Positions 60,151 through 64,000 of a stretch of 64,000 nt of DNA are shown one piece after another; position 1 is the stretch's first letter, and each line of letters starts with the position of its first letter. Made by a program: the position numbers and the translations under genes. The notes beneath the pieces are model-generated. The model worked only from the letters and a program-made list of their open reading frames with translations. It had not been told where the DNA came from and did no database searches. This stretch comes from Candidatus Krumholzibacteriota bacterium (GTDB lineage Bacteria; Krumholzibacteriota; Krumholzibacteriia; JAJRXK01), in assembly GCA_029262065.1 (NCBI GenBank), contig JAJDAC010000027.1, positions 248,001 to 312,000 on the forward strand, read 5' to 3'.

Positions 60151-62074
60151 ACAGGTAGAGGAACTGCAGGCGCAGGTCGAACGCTACCGTGCGGCCGCCA
60201 ACGAGGGCCAGCGCGCTGCAATGGAACTCGATCGCTTCTTCGACCTGACTGACGAGTTGTTCTGTATCGCCACCCTCGATGGCGAATTCAAACGCATCAG
60301 CCAATCGTTCCAGCACCTGCTGGGTTATTCGAAACAAGAACTGCTGTCGGTTCCCTTCGTGGAATTCGTGCACCCCGATGACCGCGATCACACCGCCCAG
60401 GAACTTGGCAGGCTGGCTCACGGTGAAAGTATCGTGGGCTTCGTCAATCGGTACCGCTGCAAAGACGGACGGCTCGTGTGGCTGGAGTGGGGTTCGGTGC
60501 CCAACGTCGCCGAGGGCGAGTGCTACGCGGTAGCTCGCGACATCACCAAGCGCCAGCGACAGGACATCCTGATGGAACAAACCCAATCGCTGGCGCGCAT
60601 CGGTGGCTGGGAGCTGGACTTCGAAACAAACAACATGCATTGGACGCCACAGATGTATCGCATCCACGGTGTCGACGCGTTTTCTTTTGAGCTCACGCCC
60701 GACTCGGCCTTCGATTTCTTCGTGCCCGAATCACGAGATGAGCTTCTGGCGCGAATAGAATCCGCGCGGGTCACGGGTCGCCCGTTCGATCTGGAGGCCA
60801 GCCTCCGCACCGCGGACGATACCCTGTTGTGGGTGCGGGTCGTGGGACAGACACAAATAGAGGGTGATCACTGCACCAAGGTGTTTGGTTCCATCCAGGA
60901 CATCACCGCGCGCCGCGACCTGGAACGGCAACTGCTGCACGCCCAGAAAATCGAAGGCATCGGGCGATTGGCGGGGGGGGTCGCACACGATTTCAACAAT
61001 CTGCTCACGGTGATCTTCGCCAATGTCGAGGCCTTGCGAGACGCGGTAGACAACGAAAGTCCTCTGCGCGCGTCCGCCGAGTCGATTCAGACGGCAGCCA
61101 CGCGGGCGCAGAATCTCACGTCGCAGCTCTTGGCTTTCGCCCGGAAGCAGGCCATCGAACCTCGCGTTATTCGACCCAACGATGTGGTCATGGAGCTGCA
61201 CCAGCTGCTCCGGCGAACGTTGGGAGCCAACATCGAACTCATCTCCATGCCGGACCCGCAGGCGGGGAATCTGCGCATGGACCCGGGGCAGCTTCAACAG
61301 GTGCTATTGAATCTGGCCGTGAATGCACGTGACGCCATGCCGAGCGGTGGTCGCCTGACCATCCAGACCCGCAACGTACGCCTGGAAAACACCGGCACCG
61401 AATGGAGCCCGGACGTAGCGCCCGGTGACTACGTCTGCCTTTCGGTCCTGGACACGGGGGTTGGCATGACCCCCGCAGCCGTGTCCCATGTGTTCGAGCC
61501 TTTCTACACAACCAAGAAGATCGGCGGTGGAACGGGCCTGGGCCTGTCCACCTGCATCGGGATCGTACAGCAGAACAAGGGCGACATTCGCGTCAACAGC
61601 GACCTTGGCCGAGGAACCACATTCGAACTCTATTTTCCGCGCGTGTTCGAAGAACCTACCGAGCCTCTGGCGGTCACGGGCACGCAGGGGTCACCACGCG
61701 GCAGCGAATGCATCCTGTTGGTGGAAGACGAGCCCGCGGTGCGGCAAGTGGCGGGCGATCACCTGAAATCACTGGGCTATACGGTACTGGAAGCCGAGGA
61801 CGGGCGCGCGGCGCTCACCATCGCGCGCGACAAGCTCGACAGTATTGACCTGCTGCTGTCGGATGTCGTGCTGCCGCATCTGAGCGGAAAACAACTGGCC
61901 GAGCAGGTGCTGATGTTGCGTCCGTCGATGCCCGTGGTATTCATGTCGGGATACAACGACGTGGAGCCCGATGACCTTCACGCCATCAGCCGTGGTTTCG
62001 TGGCCAAGCCCTATACGCAGACAGAACTCGCGGTGGCCATACGGGACGTTCTGGACGCAAGCAAGCGCGCATGA
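60122..62074 (+). CDS. PAS-PAS hybrid sensor histidine kinase with receiver domain
   Basis: A 650-residue soluble hybrid kinase. After an N-terminal coiled coil (NLLRQVEELQAQVERY) come two PAS/PAC units (~35-160 and ~165-270), a HisKA-type domain with phospho-accepting His289 in GVAHDFNNLL, a HATPase domain (VLNLAVNARDAMP, DTGVGM, GGGTGLGLS), and a C-terminal receiver whose acceptor is Asp581 in LLLSDVVLP, with the conserved Lys in FVAKPYT. There is no membrane helix. The GTG at 60122 with AGG 8 bases upstream is chosen; it overlaps the AlkD-like gene by 29 bases. It may feed a phosphorelay such as the orphan Hpt at 14176-14583; that link is unproven. Confidence 0.92.
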   Translation: MPPENENLLRQVEELQAQVERYRAAANEGQRAAMELDRFFDLTDELFCIATLDGEFKRISQSFQHLLGYSKQELLSVPFVEFVHPDDRDHTAQELGRLAHGESIVGFVNRYRCKDGRLVWLEWGSVPNVAEGECYAVARDITKRQRQDILMEQTQSLARIGGWELDFETNNMHWTPQMYRIHGVDAFSFELTPDSAFDFFVPESRDELLARIESARVTGRPFDLEASLRTADDTLLWVRVVGQTQIEGDHCTKVFGSIQDITARRDLERQLLHAQKIEGIGRLAGGVAHDFNNLLTVIFANVEALRDAVDNESPLRASAESIQTAATRAQNLTSQLLAFARKQAIEPRVIRPNDVVMELHQLLRRTLGANIELISMPDPQAGNLRMDPGQLQQVLLNLAVNARDAMPSGGRLTIQTRNVRLENTGTEWSPDVAPGDYVCLSVLDTGVGMTPAAVSHVFEPFYTTKKIGGGTGLGLSTCIGIVQQNKGDIRVNSDLGRGTTFELYFPRVFEEPTEPLAVTGTQGSPRGSECILLVEDEPAVRQVAGDHLKSLGYTVLEAEDGRAALTIARDKLDSIDLLLSDVVLPHLSGKQLAEQVLMLRPSMPVVFMSGYNDVEPDDLHAISRGFVAKPYTQTELAVAIRDVLDASKRA

Positions 62075-63108
62075 AAGCGCTATGGTACGATAAATTCCGC
62101 GGCCCAATCGAACTGCGCGAGCTGGATGGGCCAACCCCATCGGCCAACGGAGCTGTACTACGCGTGGAGGCCAGCGGCCTTTGCCGTAGCGACTGGCACG
62201 GCTGGCAGGGAAGCGACCCCGACATCGTGCTACCGCATGTGCCGGGCCACGAACTGGTGGGTGTGGTGGTAGCGGCCGGCCCGAACGTGCATGGAGCCGC
62301 GGTGGGGCAGCGCGTAACGGTTCCGTTTTGTTGTGGTTGTGGTACCTGCTCGCAATGCATGCACGGCTTTCCGAATGTTTGTGACAACCACTTCCAACCC
62401 GGCTTCACCGCGTGGGGATCCCACGCCGAATATGTCGCCATCGACTACGCCGACGCGAATCTGGTGCCGCTGCCGGATGAACTCGACTCGGTAACCGCGG
62501 CCGCCCTGGGGTGCCGCTTCGCTACCGCCTACCGAGCGGTCGTAGAGCAGGGAGGCGTGCGCGAAGGTCAGTGGGTGGCGGTATACGGGTGCGGCGGAGT
62601 GGGGCTGTCGGCCGTAATGATCGCCGTGGCCGCGGGGGCACGCGTGGTAGCCGTGGATGTGAACCCGGCTGCGCTGCAGCGGGCCAGGGCCATGGGAGCG
62701 TCCCATGTCGTCCTGGCCAAAGACGCACCCGACGCCGTCGTCGAGCACACGGCCGGAGCGCACGTATCACTGGATTGCCTTGGCCGAGCGGAAACTGTGC
62801 GCTCCTCGGTCATGTCGCTTCGCAAGCGGGGCCGCCACGTGCAGGTGGGACTTCTGCCCGCGAGCGAATCGCTGGCCGGTGTACCATTCGAGCGTGTAGT
62901 CGCCTTCGAACTGGAGCTGGTGGGAAGTCACGGAATCGCGGCCTCGCGTTACCCAGAGATCCTGCGCCGGGTGGCCGACGGCATATACGACCTGAAGGAT
63001 CTGGTGGGCGAAACCATCGCGCTAAAGGAAGCCCCGGCCCGCCTCATGGCCCTGGGCGAGGCACAACCGGTTGGCATGACGGTCATCGATCTGACCCGTG
63101 CTCGTTGA
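62071..63108 (+). CDS. Zinc-dependent medium-chain alcohol dehydrogenase
   Basis: A 345-residue MDR-family dehydrogenase. The catalytic zinc ligands are in GLCRSDWHGW and VPGHELVGVV, the structural zinc cysteines are in CCGCGTCSQCMHGFPNVC, and the NAD(P) Rossmann motif is VYGCGGVGLSAVMIA. The substrate range is undefined; these enzymes oxidise alcohols or reduce aldehydes/ketones. ATG overlaps the hybrid kinase stop by 4 bases, so the two are translationally coupled, although the reason is unclear. The DUF72 gene follows 31 bases after. Confidence 0.93.
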   Translation: MKALWYDKFRGPIELRELDGPTPSANGAVLRVEASGLCRSDWHGWQGSDPDIVLPHVPGHELVGVVVAAGPNVHGAAVGQRVTVPFCCGCGTCSQCMHGFPNVCDNHFQPGFTAWGSHAEYVAIDYADANLVPLPDELDSVTAAALGCRFATAYRAVVEQGGVREGQWVAVYGCGGVGLSAVMIAVAAGARVVAVDVNPAALQRARAMGASHVVLAKDAPDAVVEHTAGAHVSLDCLGRAETVRSSVMSLRKRGRHVQVGLLPASESLAGVPFERVVAFELELVGSHGIAASRYPEILRRVADGIYDLKDLVGETIALKEAPARLMALGEAQPVGMTVIDLTRAR

Positions 63109-63139
63109 ACCCACGTACAGCCTGCGTTAGCCTCATGGC

Positions 63140-63850
63140 ATGGAACTACATGTAGGCACCAGCGGCTACAGCTACAAGGAATGGAAGGGCTCCTTCTATC
63201 CCGACAAGATGCCCGCCAAGGACATGTTGGCGTTCTACGGCCAGCACTTCTCCACCGTCGAAATCAACAACACGTTCTACCGTCTACCGCGCGCCGACGT
63301 GCTGGAAAGCTGGGCTTCTCAGGTTCCCGATTCGTTTCGGTTTTCCGTGAAGGCATCGCGCCGGATCACCCACCTGAAACGACTCAAGGAAGTAGAAGAA
63401 CCCACGGCCTACCTCATGAAGACGCTGGAAACGCTGGGCGACAAGCTGGGTATCGTGTTGTTCCAGTTGCCTCCTTTTTCCAAGAAGGACATGGAACGAC
63501 TACAGGCCTTCCTGGCCATCTTGCCACCAAACGTGCCCGCGGCGCTGGAGTTCCGCAACGAGACATGGTTCGACGACGAGGTGTACGACGCCCTCCGGGC
63601 CAGCGGGTGTTCGTTGTGCGTGGCCGACACCGAAGATGACGACACGATCGACATCGTTCGCACGGCCGACGTGGGTTATCTGCGGTTGCGCAAATGCGAG
63701 TATTCAGACGCAGAGTTGTCTTCGTGGGGTGATGCAATACGCGCACAGAAGTGGAGCCGTGCGTTCGTATACTTCAAACACGAAGACGAGGGCACCGGGC
63801 CGGCCCTGGCCAAGCGCTTTCTGGAAGCCTGGGACTCTTCCCCGTCGTGA
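63140..63850 (+). CDS. DUF72 family protein
   Basis: A 236-residue protein with a TIM-barrel-like fold of the DUF72 family: VGTSGYSYKEWKGSFYP at the N terminus, FSTVEINNTFYRLP, FRFSVKASRRITH and a C-terminal SRAFVYFKHEDEGTGP block. Function is unknown; some members are found near DNA repair genes. The ATG at 63140 follows a short leader. Its stop overlaps the GTG start of the next gene. Confidence 0.93.
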   Translation: MELHVGTSGYSYKEWKGSFYPDKMPAKDMLAFYGQHFSTVEINNTFYRLPRADVLESWASQVPDSFRFSVKASRRITHLKRLKEVEEPTAYLMKTLETLGDKLGIVLFQLPPFSKKDMERLQAFLAILPPNVPAALEFRNETWFDDEVYDALRASGCSLCVADTEDDDTIDIVRTADVGYLRLRKCEYSDAELSSWGDAIRAQKWSRAFVYFKHEDEGTGPALAKRFLEAWDSSPS

Positions 63851-64000
63851 AATTCCGTCTCGTCCTACCGTTCGCGTTGGTCCTGTTTCTGGTGGCTTTC
63901 GCGCTGGCGATTCGCGCCTACGAAAAGCCTTTTGACGAAGTACGCGCCCAGATTCGAATGGAATACGCCGACGTACAACAGGTGCAGACGATCACGCTCC
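63847..64000 (+). CDS. N-terminal part of a membrane-anchored protein (gene runs off the window)
   Basis: From a GTG at 63847 overlapping the DUF72 stop (GTGA) an uninterrupted frame continues to the right edge, 51 codons. It begins with a membrane segment (LVLPFALVLFLVAFALAI) followed by a hydrophilic region RAYEKPFDEVRAQIRMEYADV. The spacing and the I-R-x-E-Y/F-x-D-V style segment recall anchored rhodanese-like proteins, but the diagnostic Cys region is outside the window. Too little is visible to assign a function. Confidence 0.6.
   Translation, partial: MKFRLVLPFALVLFLVAFALAIRAYEKPFDEVRAQIRMEYADVQQVQTITL

Overview
The window is GC-rich, gene-dense bacterial DNA. It encodes outer-membrane beta-barrels, lipoproteins, an OmpA-type protein, a lytic transglycosylase and periplasmic proteins, so the cell is diderm. 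The mix of large CHAT/TPR proteins, ECF-type sigma factors, radical SAM/DUF2344 fusion, split PntAA/PntAB/PntB transhydrogenase, type II citrate synthase and DNRLRE/TSP3 surface proteins suits a deep-branching Gram-negative lineage (Eisenbacteria/Krumholzibacteria-like or myxobacteria-like). The sequence alone does not fix the phylum. No IS element, prophage, CRISPR array or rRNA is seen.

Layout. 1-4.2 kb: the end of a subtilase gene faces an operon for an ECF sigma factor, a zinc-finger anti-sigma-like protein and a TPR-CHAT caspase-like protease. 4.2-4.9 kb is non-coding, with a leader hairpin and a probable small RNA ending at a strong terminator. 4.9-17.4 kb holds housekeeping and membrane genes (cytochrome c, MltF, radical SAM/DUF2344, CoA-binding, RDD, degenerate HAD, solute-binding, Hpt, DUF697, citrate synthase), with an unusual array of eight small hairpins at 11963-12127. 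17.4-24 kb is a second CHAT neighbourhood: a single polypeptide carrying sigma-like, zinc-finger, transmembrane and TPR parts, transcribed divergently from an exported CHAT protease, a small unknown protein and a subtilase whose catalytic Asp is replaced. 24-28.3 kb: hisS, tRNA-His and a sensor-kinase operon. 28.7-31.6 kb: transhydrogenase. 31.6-38 kb: a translationally coupled operon of 7TM-transglutaminase, ATP-grasp-TPR fusion and outer-membrane barrel. 38-64 kb: mostly plus-strand short operons of enzymes, small regulators and stress proteins, including an ArsR-type operon and a BlaI/M56 peptidase pair, each with a readable operator, and a PAS hybrid kinase.

The most interesting content is the repeated association CHAT protease + sigma factor + zinc finger + subtilase. 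In the second copy the sigma-like domain is predicted to be tethered to the membrane, with its TPR domain on the same side as an exported CHAT protease. This suggests proteolytic release of a transcription factor, comparable in logic to CHAT-controlled sigma release in type III-E CRISPR but without any CRISPR component. Other noteworthy points are a tRNA-His lacking the usual G-1:C73 identity pair beside a matching non-standard HisRS, the hairpin array and the 7TM-transglutaminase/ATP-grasp operon.
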